Origin: SYIM01 sp041182885
GTDB lineage: Bacteria > Pseudomonadota > Gammaproteobacteria > Burkholderiales > Burkholderiaceae_E
Direction of reading: 5' to 3'
NCBI GenBank assembly: GCA_049423065.1
Contig: JBMSQB010000025.1
Span: 1-52,592 of the forward strand
Length of the DNA stretch: 52,592 nucleotides
This document shows positions 8,714 through 16,155 of this stretch, one piece after another. Position 1 is the first letter of the stretch. Each line of letters starts with the position of its first letter. A program made the position numbers and the translations under genes. The notes under the pieces were generated by a model that searched no databases, had not been told where the DNA came from, and was given only the letters and a program-made list of their open reading frames with translations.

Positions 8714-9847
8714 TCATTCGGCAAGTGCCCGGCCGATCAGGATCCGCTGAATGTCGCTCGTGCCCTCGTAGATCTGGCAGACACGCACATCGCGATAAAT
8801 CCGTTCAACCGGGAAGTCATTGACATAGCCATAGCCGCCATGAATCTGGATCGCGTCCGAGCAGATTTTTTCCGCGGTTTCGGAGGCGAAGAGCTTGGCC
8901 ATGGCGGCTTCCTTCAGGCAGGGCTTGCCCGCATCCTTGAGCGCGGCCGCGTGAAGAATCAGCTGTCGCGCCGCTTCAAGCCCCGTCGCCATATCGGCGA
9001 GCCGGAACTGCACCGCCTGATGATTGAAGATGGCCGAGCCGAAGGCCTCGCGCTCGTGCGCATAGCGAAGCGCCGCCTCGAACGCAGCGCGCGCCATGCC
9101 CACCGACTGCGAGGCAATGCCAATCCGCCCGCCCTCGAGCCCGGAGAGCGCAATGCGATAGCCCTGGCCGGGCTCGCCGATCAGGTTCTCGGCGGGCACC
9201 CGGCAGCCCTCGAGCGCGATCTGTGCGGTGTCAGACGAATGCTGGCCAAGCTTCTTCTCGATGTGCGCCACCCGATAACCGGGGCTGTTGGTGGGCACCA
9301 GAAAAGCAGAGATGCCACGCTTTCCCGCCTCGCGGTCGGTCACCGCCATCACGATCGCCACATCACCGTTGGCGCCCGAGGTGATGAACTGCTTCACGCC
9401 GTCGAGCACCCAGTGATCACCGTCCAGCCGTGCGGTGGTGCGAAGCGCCGACGCATCCGACCCCACCTGCGGTTCGGTGAGGCAGAACGCGCCCAGCATT
9501 GCACCCGAGGCGAGTGGGGCGAGCCAGCGCGCCTTCTGCGCCTCCGAGCCCCAGGCAAGCAGGATCGAACAGACCGGACAGTTGTTGACCGAAACGATGG
9601 TGGAGGTGCCGCCATCGCCCGCAGCGATCTCCTCGATCACGAGCGCAAGCGACACATAGTCGAGTCCGGCGCCGCCCCAGCGCTCGGGCACGGCGACGCC
9701 GTAGCAGCCGAGCGCAGCGAGCCCCGCGAGCGCCTCGCGCGGGAAAGTGTCGTGGCGGTCCCAGTGTGCGGCGTGCGGCGCGACATGGTCGCGAACATAG
9801 TCGCGGACCGCGTCGCGAATCAGCCGATGGTCTTCGGTAAGCAGCAT
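8714..9847 (-). CDS. Acyl-CoA dehydrogenase (short/branched-chain type)
   Basis: A 377-residue FAD-dependent acyl-CoA dehydrogenase, distinct from the isovaleryl-CoA dehydrogenase of the same operon. It has GAFCLTEPQVGSDAS, the FAD/substrate segment, IQIHGGYGYVNDFPVERIYRD and the C-terminal YEGTSDIQ with catalytic Glu361, the position used by butyryl- and 2-methyl-branched acyl-CoA dehydrogenases. The alternative Glu on helix G seen in isovaleryl-CoA dehydrogenases is absent (GLEGGRIGIA). A substrate such as butyryl-, isobutyryl- or 2-methylbutyryl-CoA is likely but unproven. It lies 15 bases after the thiolase and 76 bases before liuB, within the operon. Confidence 0.9.
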   Translation of the reverse strand: MLLTEDHRLIRDAVRDYVRDHVAPHAAHWDRHDTFPREALAGLAALGCYGVAVPERWGGAGLDYVSLALVIEEIAAGDGGTSTIVSVNNCPVCSILLAWGSEAQKARWLAPLASGAMLGAFCLTEPQVGSDASALRTTARLDGDHWVLDGVKQFITSGANGDVAIVMAVTDREAGKRGISAFLVPTNSPGYRVAHIEKKLGQHSSDTAQIALEGCRVPAENLIGEPGQGYRIALSGLEGGRIGIASQSVGMARAAFEAALRYAHEREAFGSAIFNHQAVQFRLADMATGLEAARQLILHAAALKDAGKPCLKEAAMAKLFASETAEKICSDAIQIHGGYGYVNDFPVERIYRDVRVCQIYEGTSDIQRILIGRALAE

Positions 9848-9862
9848 GGATGGCGCCGCGGC

Positions 9863-11059
9863 TTACAGCATCTCGAGAGCCACCGCGGTGGCTTCGCCGC
9901 CGCCGATGCAAAGCGAGGCCACGCCCCGCTTGCCGCCGCGCGCCCGGAGCGCGCCAATCAGCGTGACGATCAGCCGCGCACCGGACGCACCGATCGGATG
10001 GCCGAGCGCGCAGGCACCACCATTGACATTGACCTTGGCATGCGGGATGCCATGATCGCGCATGGCAGCCATCGCCACCACCGCAAACGCCTCATTGATT
10101 TCGAACAGGTCGACCGAGTCGGTGGTCCAGCCGGTCTTGGCGTAGAGCTTCTCGATCGCGCCAACCGGTGCGGTGGTGAACCACTGCGGCTCCTGCGAAT
10201 GCGTGGCGTGTGCCACCAACCGCGCAAGGGGCCTGGCACCCAGGCGCGCAGCCGTGGAGGCACGCATCATGACGAGCGCGGCCGCGCCGTCGGAGATGGA
10301 CGAGGACGTGGCGGCGGTCACCGTACCGTCCTTCCGGAAGGCGGGCTTGAGCGAGGGGATCTTGTCGACGTTGGCCTTGAAGGGTGCCTCATCGCGCGCA
10401 ATCTCCACATCGCCCTTCCTGCCGGCCACGGTAACCGGCGCGATCTCCCAGGCAAAACTGCCGTCGGTGTTGGCGGCCACGGCACGACGGGTGGATTCAA
10501 TCGCGTAGGCATCCTGCTCCTCTCGGGTGAAGGCGTATTTGCCTGCACAGTCTTCGGCGAACTGGCCCATTGACTTGCCGCCCCCGTTGGGCGTTTTTTC
10601 GTAGGCGTCTTCCAGACCGTCAAGAGCCATGTGATCGAAGAGGGTACCGTGGCCATAGCGATAGCCGCCCCGGCCTTTGAGCATCATGTAGGGGGCGTTG
10701 CTCATGCTCTCCATGCCGCCCGCCACCACAATCTCGGCGCTGCCCGCAACCAGCAGATCATGCGCGAACATGGCGGCCTTCATGCCCGAGCCACAAACCT
10801 TGTTGAGGGTGGTCGCGCCGGTTGAGCGCGGCAGCCCCGCGCCGAGCGTGGCCTGACGCGCCGGCGCCTGGCCCTGACCAGCCGGCAGCACGCAGCCCAT
10901 GATCACCTCCTGCACCTGCTCGGGCGCGATCCCCGCGCGGGCCACCGCCGCCTTGATGGCATGCGAGCCCAGCTGGTGGCCGGCAAAGCCCGACAGCTCA
11001 CCCACCATGCTGCCGATGGGGGTGCGCGCAACTGAAACGATAACGACGGGGTCATTCAT
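9863..11059 (-). CDS. Acetyl-CoA C-acetyltransferase (thiolase)
   Basis: A 398-residue thiolase. The acyl-accepting Cys89 lies in NKVCGSGMKA, the GHP motif in GGACALGHPIGASGAR and the second catalytic cysteine in ASLCIGGGEAT. The type fits acetoacetyl-CoA thiolases, which cleave acetoacetyl-CoA to two acetyl-CoA or run in reverse. In this operon it could process acetoacetyl-CoA made from the acetoacetate released by LiuE, although no acetoacetyl-CoA synthetase is seen here. Its ATG overlaps the aceK stop as ATGA and has AGGAG eight bases upstream. Another thiolase (pcaF) lies at 32686; the two are clearly different genes. Confidence 0.92.
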   Translation of the reverse strand: MNDPVVIVSVARTPIGSMVGELSGFAGHQLGSHAIKAAVARAGIAPEQVQEVIMGCVLPAGQGQAPARQATLGAGLPRSTGATTLNKVCGSGMKAAMFAHDLLVAGSAEIVVAGGMESMSNAPYMMLKGRGGYRYGHGTLFDHMALDGLEDAYEKTPNGGGKSMGQFAEDCAGKYAFTREEQDAYAIESTRRAVAANTDGSFAWEIAPVTVAGRKGDVEIARDEAPFKANVDKIPSLKPAFRKDGTVTAATSSSISDGAAALVMMRASTAARLGARPLARLVAHATHSQEPQWFTTAPVGAIEKLYAKTGWTTDSVDLFEINEAFAVVAMAAMRDHGIPHAKVNVNGGACALGHPIGASGARLIVTLIGALRARGGKRGVASLCIGGGEATAVALEML

Positions 11060-12903
11060 TCGAGATTCTCCTGGTTGGGAATGTCTGGATCGGAAACATG
11101 ACGGAAGCGAAGCGCCTCCGGATACGGAAAGACGTCCTCGAGCACGCCCTCGCGGATGCGCGCCTGGCGGGCGCGCCAGAAGCCCGCCTCGAGCAACTCG
11201 CCGTGGTGAGCCGTGAACACAGCACGGATCGCCGGATGCCCGAGGAGAAAGGTGCCGAACTCTTCGGGAAAGACATCATTGGGGCCTACCGCATACCAGG
11301 GCTCGCTCGCCATGTCGTCTTCGGGCGTGCGTGCCGGCGGAATTTCCCGGAAATTGCAGTCGGTGAGGTAGGCGACCTCGTCATAGTCATAGAACACGAT
11401 GCGGCCCTGGCGCGTGACACCGAAATTCTTGTAGAGCATGTCGCCCGGAAAGATGTTGGCCGCAACCATCTCGCGAATGGCGTTGCCATACTCGATGATC
11501 GCGCGCTCGCGCTCGGCATCGCTCGATCGCTCGAGGTGAAGGTTGAGCGGGGTCATGCGGCGCTCGATATAGAGGTGCCGGATCACCACCGACTCGCCGT
11601 CGTCTTCAATGAGCGAGGGTGCGGCCTCGCGCAGCTCGGCAAGCAACGCAGGATCGAAACGCTCGCGCGGAAACGGCACGTCGGAATATTCCCAGGTGTC
11701 GGCCATGCGGCCCACCCGGTCGTGCAGCTTCACCATCTGGTAGCGGCCCTGGATGAACTCGCGCGAGACCTCCTTGGAGCGGCGATCCTTGATGAGCTTG
11801 AACACATAGGGAAACGACGGCAGCGTAAACACCGCCATGACCAACCCGCGGATGCCGGGCGCTGCCATGAAGCGGTCATGCGAGTGGCGCAGATGATGCA
11901 GCAGGTCGCGGTAGAAGAGCGTCTTGCCCTGCTTGTGCAGTCCCAGCATGGTGTAGAGCTCGGACTCGGGCTTGGCCGGCATGAGGCTGCGCAGAAAGCG
12001 CACATAGGCCGAGGGCACATCCATGTCGACCATGAAATAGGCCCGCGAGAAATTGAACAGCGCCTCGATCCGGGCCTCGCCGAAGAGCATCGCATCGGCA
12101 TAGGCACGGCCCCGTGAATCGCGCAGCCACGGCACCACAAAGGGCCGAACCTCACCGTCGTCGATGATGCGGCCGATCAGGTAGGCACCCTTGTTGCGGA
12201 AAAAAAGGGTTCGCAGCACCTGGATCTGCCAATCGGCCGCGGGCTCGAACTGCTCGCCGAATTCGGCTGCAAGCGCCCGCTCCATGCGCGCCACATCACG
12301 CTCGGCATCGACATAGGGGCAGGCGAGACCCAGGTCGATGAGAAGCGACCGCAACGCCGCGGCAAGCCCCGACACATGCGGGTAGTAAACCCGCCACGAC
12401 GGCGGATCGGCATCGAGATGCTCGGTGGATACGGCCGGCCGGACAAAAATGAAGTCGTTCCGAAAATAGCTACGGTGCAGGATCTTGGTGCTCACCGAAT
12501 TGAAAAACGACTCGGCCAGTTCGGGCTGGCGGTGCTCGGAGAGCGCCCCCACATAGTGCCGCTTCACCTGTGACCAGATGCCCTCGGTGAGCTCGGACTG
12601 CGCAAAGCCCGATTCCAGTCGCGACACGGCCTCGCGCACCCGCAGGTCATAGAACTCGATGCGCTCGCGGGCAAGCCGCCGAATGCCGTGCCAGTCACCA
12701 TGCTCCCAGCGCGCCTTGGCCTGCTGGGCGTTGTAGCGAAAAAGCGCGTAGTGCCGGTCAAAGCCCGCGAGCACCATCGCGGCGATCGCCGCCGCGCGTG
12801 TTTCGCCCTCATCGACCGGCGCCGCCGCTCGCCCATGGGGGCGCTCCGCGTCGGCGGCCGACGCAGGCGCGCGCGCAAGGTGAGAGGTGGCTGAGCGGGG
12901 CAT
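11056..12903 (-). CDS. aceK: Isocitrate dehydrogenase kinase/phosphatase
   Basis: AceK phosphorylates and dephosphorylates NADP-isocitrate dehydrogenase, switching carbon flow between the TCA cycle and the glyoxylate shunt. The 615-residue product (from ATG 12903; a TTG three codons earlier is possible) is close to family size. Recognisable segments are FDRHYALFRYNAQQAK, YYPHVSGLAAALRS, the ATP-binding region APGIRGLVMAVFTLPSFPY, GDMLYKNFGV and FYDYDEVAYLTDCNFR with the catalytic/metal aspartates. It lies 39 bases after liuA and shares an ATGA overlap with the thiolase, so it is embedded in the leucine operon and not beside aceA/aceB, its usual partners in enterobacteria. Confidence 0.95.
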   Translation of the reverse strand: MPRSATSHLARAPASAADAERPHGRAAAPVDEGETRAAAIAAMVLAGFDRHYALFRYNAQQAKARWEHGDWHGIRRLARERIEFYDLRVREAVSRLESGFAQSELTEGIWSQVKRHYVGALSEHRQPELAESFFNSVSTKILHRSYFRNDFIFVRPAVSTEHLDADPPSWRVYYPHVSGLAAALRSLLIDLGLACPYVDAERDVARMERALAAEFGEQFEPAADWQIQVLRTLFFRNKGAYLIGRIIDDGEVRPFVVPWLRDSRGRAYADAMLFGEARIEALFNFSRAYFMVDMDVPSAYVRFLRSLMPAKPESELYTMLGLHKQGKTLFYRDLLHHLRHSHDRFMAAPGIRGLVMAVFTLPSFPYVFKLIKDRRSKEVSREFIQGRYQMVKLHDRVGRMADTWEYSDVPFPRERFDPALLAELREAAPSLIEDDGESVVIRHLYIERRMTPLNLHLERSSDAERERAIIEYGNAIREMVAANIFPGDMLYKNFGVTRQGRIVFYDYDEVAYLTDCNFREIPPARTPEDDMASEPWYAVGPNDVFPEEFGTFLLGHPAIRAVFTAHHGELLEAGFWRARQARIREGVLEDVFPYPEALRFRHVSDPDIPNQENLE

Positions 12904-12942
12904 GTGGGGCAACGATTGGTGATGCGCGGGGACGGGTTCCGC

Positions 12943-14130
12943 TTACCGGGTATCGGCAAACAGTTCGCGGCCGATCAGCATGCGCCGGATCTCGGAGGTG
13001 CCGGCACCGATCTCGTAGAGTTTGGCGTCGCGCCACAGCCGGCCGGTGGGCATGTCGTTGATGTAGCCGTTGCCCCCCAGGCACTGAAGCGCCTCGCCCG
13101 CCATCCAGGTGGCCTTTTCGGCTGAATAGAGAATTGCTGCGGCGGCGTCTTTCCGAAGGCTTCGCACATCAACCGAGCCGTCGCGGGTGCGATCGCACTG
13201 CCTGCCCACCGCGTAGACATAGGCACGACACGCCATCATGGTGGAATACATGTCGGCGAGCTTGCCCTGCATGAGCTGAAATTCGCCGATCGGCTGGCCG
13301 AACTGCTTGCGCTCATGCACATAGGGGATCACCACATCCATGCAGGCCTGCATGATGCCAAGCGGGCCACCCGAGAGCACCGCGCGCTCGAAATCGAGCC
13401 CACTCATCAGCACCCGTGCGCCAGAACCAAGCCCACCGAGCACGTTTTCAGCCGGCACCTCGCAGTTGTCGAATACCAGTTCGCCGGTGTGGCTGCCGCG
13501 CATGCCGAGCTTGTCGAGCTTTTGCGCGACCGAAAAACCCTTGAAGTGCTTCTCGACCAGAAATGCGGTCACGCCGCGCGCGCCCGCCTCGAAGTCATTT
13601 TTTGCGTAGATGATCAGCACATCGGCGTCGGGGCCGTTGGTGATCCACATCTTGCTGCCATTCAGAACCCAGCGATCGCCCTTGAACTCGGCGCGCAGCC
13701 GCATCGACATCACATCGGAACCGGCATTGGGTTCGGACATGGCGAGCGCGCCGATTTTCTCGCCCGAGATGAGGCCGGGCAGATAGCGCGCGCGCTGCGC
13801 ATCGGTGCCGTTTCGCGAGATCTGGTTGACGCACAGATTGGAGTGGGCACCGTAGGACAGGCCCACCGCGGCCGAACCACGGGAAATTTCCTCCATGGCA
13901 ACGATGTGCGCAAGGTAGCCCAGACCCGCGCCGCCCTGGCTTTCAGGCACCGTGATCCCGAGTACGCCCAGTTCGCCGAACTTGCGCCAAAGATCCATGG
14001 GGAATTGGTCGGTGCGATCGATTTCCCCGGCCCGTGGCGTGATTTCGCGGGCGACGAAGGCGCGCAGCGCCTCCCGAAGCATCTGCACATCCTCGCCCAG
14101 TTCGAACTGCAGTCCGGGGATTTCGGTCAT
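12943..14130 (-). CDS. liuA: Isovaleryl-CoA dehydrogenase
   Basis: A 395-residue acyl-CoA dehydrogenase that oxidises isovaleryl-CoA to 3-methylcrotonyl-CoA, the first committed step of the liu pathway. The specific assignment rests on GLDFERAVLSGGPLGIM. This places Glu248 on the helix where isovaleryl-CoA dehydrogenases carry the catalytic base, while the usual C-terminal Glu position reads YEIGAGTSEI. FAD/substrate motifs ALAMSEPNAGSD and MWITNGPDAD are present. The frame is open to 14148, but ATG 14130 gives MTEIPGLQFE and has AAGGAG about eight bases upstream. The LiuR box at 14708 precedes the thioesterase gene directly upstream. Confidence 0.94.
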   Translation of the reverse strand: MTEIPGLQFELGEDVQMLREALRAFVAREITPRAGEIDRTDQFPMDLWRKFGELGVLGITVPESQGGAGLGYLAHIVAMEEISRGSAAVGLSYGAHSNLCVNQISRNGTDAQRARYLPGLISGEKIGALAMSEPNAGSDVMSMRLRAEFKGDRWVLNGSKMWITNGPDADVLIIYAKNDFEAGARGVTAFLVEKHFKGFSVAQKLDKLGMRGSHTGELVFDNCEVPAENVLGGLGSGARVLMSGLDFERAVLSGGPLGIMQACMDVVIPYVHERKQFGQPIGEFQLMQGKLADMYSTMMACRAYVYAVGRQCDRTRDGSVDVRSLRKDAAAAILYSAEKATWMAGEALQCLGGNGYINDMPTGRLWRDAKLYEIGAGTSEIRRMLIGRELFADTR

Positions 14131-14177
14131 CACTTTTCTCCTTGGCACCCAGCTGGGCCGTTACCCGCCGGGCGCGC

Positions 14178-14660
14178 TCAGCTGCGCACGTCGTCGCGGC
14201 CGGTGATTGTCATTTCGGTCGCGGTCATGGTGGCGATCAGCCGCTCACGGCCCGAGGCCTCGATGGCGATGGCATCGGCGTCGGCCAGCGTGATGGTTCG
14301 ACCGGCCTTCCTCACGCGGCCGATGAAACGGAAGCGCTCGCCCCGGCCGGGCGCGATCAGATTGAGCTTGTACTCGATCGTGAGAATGCCGGACTCAGCC
14401 GGCATGAGCGTGAGCGACGCAAATCCGCAGGCCGAGTCGAGCGCTGTGCCCAGAATGCCGCCGTGGATGAACCCGTGCTGCTGGGTGATGTGGGCGCTGA
14501 AAGGCATTTCGATCTCGACCTCGCCCGCTGCCACGCGAACCAGCCGCGCGCCAATGGTGGTCATGGCCGGCTGGCGGCCAAAGCTTTCCCGGATGCGCGA
14601 CTCAAAGCGCGGATCCGGCGGCGCCGGGGCACGGGATGAGGCGGATGCAAGGTTGGTCAT
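14178..14660 (-). CDS. PaaI-family hotdog-fold thioesterase
   Basis: A 160-residue hotdog-fold protein with the PaaI/YbgC-type signature HGFIHGGILGTALDSACGFA, in which the HGG turn and the following Asp are the usual active-site elements. It probably hydrolyses an acyl-CoA thioester, perhaps as a safety valve releasing CoA from blocked intermediates of the liu pathway; the substrate is not known. The first 25 residues are Ala/Ser/Pro-rich. ATG 14660 is preferred over a TTG two codons upstream; no good ribosome-binding site is visible for either. It is the first gene after the LiuR-type box at 14708-14723 and precedes liuA by 47 bases. Confidence 0.85.
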   Translation of the reverse strand: MTNLASASSRAPAPPDPRFESRIRESFGRQPAMTTIGARLVRVAAGEVEIEMPFSAHITQQHGFIHGGILGTALDSACGFASLTLMPAESGILTIEYKLNLIAPGRGERFRFIGRVRKAGRTITLADADAIAIEASGRERLIATMTATEMTITGRDDVRS

Positions 14661-14692
14661 GGCCAATGGCGCGCAAGGCAGGCGATGGATGA

Positions 14693-14723
14693 ATAATCGG
14701 ATTGACGTTGACGTTAACGTGAA
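14693..14723 (-). promoter_or_regulatory. Predicted LiuR-controlled promoter upstream of the thioesterase-liuA genes
   Basis: Bases 14708-14723 form a near-perfect palindrome, on the minus strand TTCACGTTAACGTCAA with one mismatched pair. It resembles the box in front of liuR. Downstream on the minus strand, TTCACG (14718-14723) and GATTAT (14693-14698) are separated by 19 bases, the long spacer typical of MerR-activated promoters. The box overlaps the liuR stop codon (14714-14716). The palindrome is seen directly; the promoter role is inferred. Confidence 0.7.
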
Positions 14724-15157
14724 GCTGGTCTGGCCACGGCGGCCCGACTCTTTCGCGTGGTGGCGGGCCGCCGGTCTGGCGCCTGCGCAAGCAACTCCCG
14801 GGCACGATCTTCATGCGCGCGGATTTCGGCCAGGGTCTCGTTCAGGTCGCGAAGCTGCGACTCGAGCAGCGTGCGATGACGATCCAGTACCTCGAGAAAC
14901 CGGGTGAGCTGCGGTGCGGTATCAGCGGGTGAATCGTACATGTCGATGAGATCGCGGATTTCCGAGAGCGACAGGCCCAGCCGCTTGCCGCGCAGCGTGA
15001 GCTTCAGACGCGTGCGGTCACGGTGCGAATACGATCGCTGGCGGGCACCGGCCCCCACTCGACGCGGCGACAGGAGCCCCTGGTCTTCGTAGAAACGAAT
15101 GGTTCTGGGTGTGATTTCGAACTCGCGCGCGAGTTCGCCGATGCTGTAGGTAGGCAT
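14714..15157 (-). CDS. liuR: MerR-family regulator of leucine/isovalerate utilisation
   Basis: A 147-residue MerR-type transcription factor. The winged helix-turn-helix lies at residues 3-40 (YSIGELAREFEITPRTIRFYEDQGLL), followed by a long dimerisation helix at about 80-125. A basic, Thr/Arg/Ala-rich tail closes the protein. There is no C-terminal cysteine cluster, so it is not a metal sensor of the MerR/CueR kind. LiuR proteins control branched-chain amino-acid degradation in proteobacteria, and the position at the head of the liu genes supports that name. Its own upstream region has a perfect inverted repeat (15177-15194), implying autoregulation. Confidence 0.9.
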   Translation of the reverse strand: MPTYSIGELAREFEITPRTIRFYEDQGLLSPRRVGAGARQRSYSHRDRTRLKLTLRGKRLGLSLSEIRDLIDMYDSPADTAPQLTRFLEVLDRHRTLLESQLRDLNETLAEIRAHEDRARELLAQAPDRRPATTRKSRAAVARPASR

Positions 15158-15176
15158 GGGCGAAATGATCGGTTGA

Positions 15177-15194
15177 GTTGACGTTTACGTCAAC
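15177..15194. promoter_or_regulatory. LiuR operator upstream of liuR (perfect palindrome)
   Basis: GTTGACGT-TT-ACGTCAAC is a perfect 8-base inverted repeat with a two-base centre, 19 bases before the liuR ATG. Read on the minus strand it includes a TTGACG that could act as -35; the -10 nineteen bases further (TCATTT) is poor. The sequence agrees with the TTGACGT-type boxes I recall for LiuR; the binding itself is inference. Confidence 0.8.
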
Positions 15195-15211
15195 TGGAGA
15201 TCGATGCCCCG

Positions 15212-16129
15212 TCAGGGCTCCCGGGTGACCTGGGTGGCGAATACCCCCAGGCGCTCGAGCTGCTGGTCCACCGCCGGCTCCCAGCCACGGTTGGCAGCAG
15301 GGCTCGCCGGGCTCGGGTGCAGGATCTGATCAACCCGCGGCGCAAGCCCCGCCGGGCCAGCGGCAAGCGCCGCTTCGATCCGGGCCCGCGCATAGCCACC
15401 CACACCGATCACCCATGCGGGGGCAAGCGCCGCCAGCGCCTGCCTCAGGTGGGCATCGCACGCGGCCTGGAGCGGCGCCAGTTCGGCGCGCGGCAGCCGG
15501 TCGGGCGTGAAATTCCGCCCCGATGCCTCCAGAAACACGAGCGGGCAATAATTGAGCACGAAGCACTGCGAAAAGAAGACGTCGGGCGACCCGAAGCGAC
15601 GCGCGGCCCAGCCCCAGAGCCGGCGTCCACTGACTTCGGAGCGCCGGCAGGCAAAGCCCTCGATGGGTCGCCTCGGATGCGCATCGGCGACGCCGATCAC
15701 CGGCGCCTCGATCCCCATCCAGTCGCGCACCGCACTCACCTCGCCGAACGGCACGCCGGTCTGCATCATGCCGAAAGGCCCGGGATTCATGCCGACGAAC
15801 ACCGCGCGAAGGCCCTGCGCCGCATAGCGCTCCAGGTAGGCGCGATGCGGTGCCCAGGCGTAGTCGAGCGGGTTGTAGACATGGGTGACCGGCGCGGAAA
15901 ATTCAAGCGCCGAGACCGCCTCCGACAGCCGCGTCGCAGCGGCGATCAGCGCCTGCGCGGCGGCGGACCGCGACGACTCGGGGTGGGACGCCCCGGGCCG
16001 GGACGACTCGGACGGGATAGCGGGAGGCGGGGAAGCGGGAGGCGGGGCAGCAGAATTCACAGCCGGCAGTGTAGTGCGCCCGGTCGCGGGATGCACGCGC
16101 GCCCGCTCTCCGCTAGCATCCGGCTCCAA
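15212..16129 (-). CDS. Single-strand-selective (SMUG1-type) uracil-DNA glycosylase
   Basis: A uracil-DNA glycosylase of the SMUG1 family, which removes uracil and oxidised pyrimidines from DNA to start base-excision repair. Both family active-site motifs are clear: GMNPGPFGMMQTGVPFGEV near the middle and HPSPASPAANR near the C-terminus. The catalytic part starts around VTHVYNPLDYAWAPH. The preceding ~80 residues are an Ala/Pro/Ser-rich tail of low complexity, in part coded by repeated GGGAGGCGGGG units at about 16021-16050. The start is uncertain: the listed TTG gives 305 residues, while GTG 16060 would give 282, and neither has a clear ribosome-binding site. Confidence 0.87.
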   Translation of the reverse strand: MEPDASGERARVHPATGRTTLPAVNSAAPPPASPPPAIPSESSRPGASHPESSRSAAAQALIAAATRLSEAVSALEFSAPVTHVYNPLDYAWAPHRAYLERYAAQGLRAVFVGMNPGPFGMMQTGVPFGEVSAVRDWMGIEAPVIGVADAHPRRPIEGFACRRSEVSGRRLWGWAARRFGSPDVFFSQCFVLNYCPLVFLEASGRNFTPDRLPRAELAPLQAACDAHLRQALAALAPAWVIGVGGYARARIEAALAAGPAGLAPRVDQILHPSPASPAANRGWEPAVDQQLERLGVFATQVTREP

Positions 16130-16142
16130 GGAAACGTTTACC
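16130..16142. promoter_or_regulatory. Short palindrome between the SMUG1 and cupin genes
   Basis: GGAAACGTTTACC contains the 8-base palindrome AAACGTTT centred on CpG and sits in the divergent spacer before the cupin gene. AACGTT-centred palindromes are typical of LacI-family operators, but no LacI regulator is present in the window. Functional status is unknown. Confidence 0.25.
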
Positions 16143-16155
16143 CCAGGAGCACCTC

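Noticed and set aside
8840..10573. 577-codon open frame spanning the antisense of the acyl-CoA dehydrogenase and thiolase
   Set aside because: It crosses the boundary between two well-supported genes and has no family features.
13315..14907. 530-codon open frame antisense to liuA, the thioesterase and liuR
   Set aside because: It runs through three verified genes and the LiuR box; no domain is recognisable.
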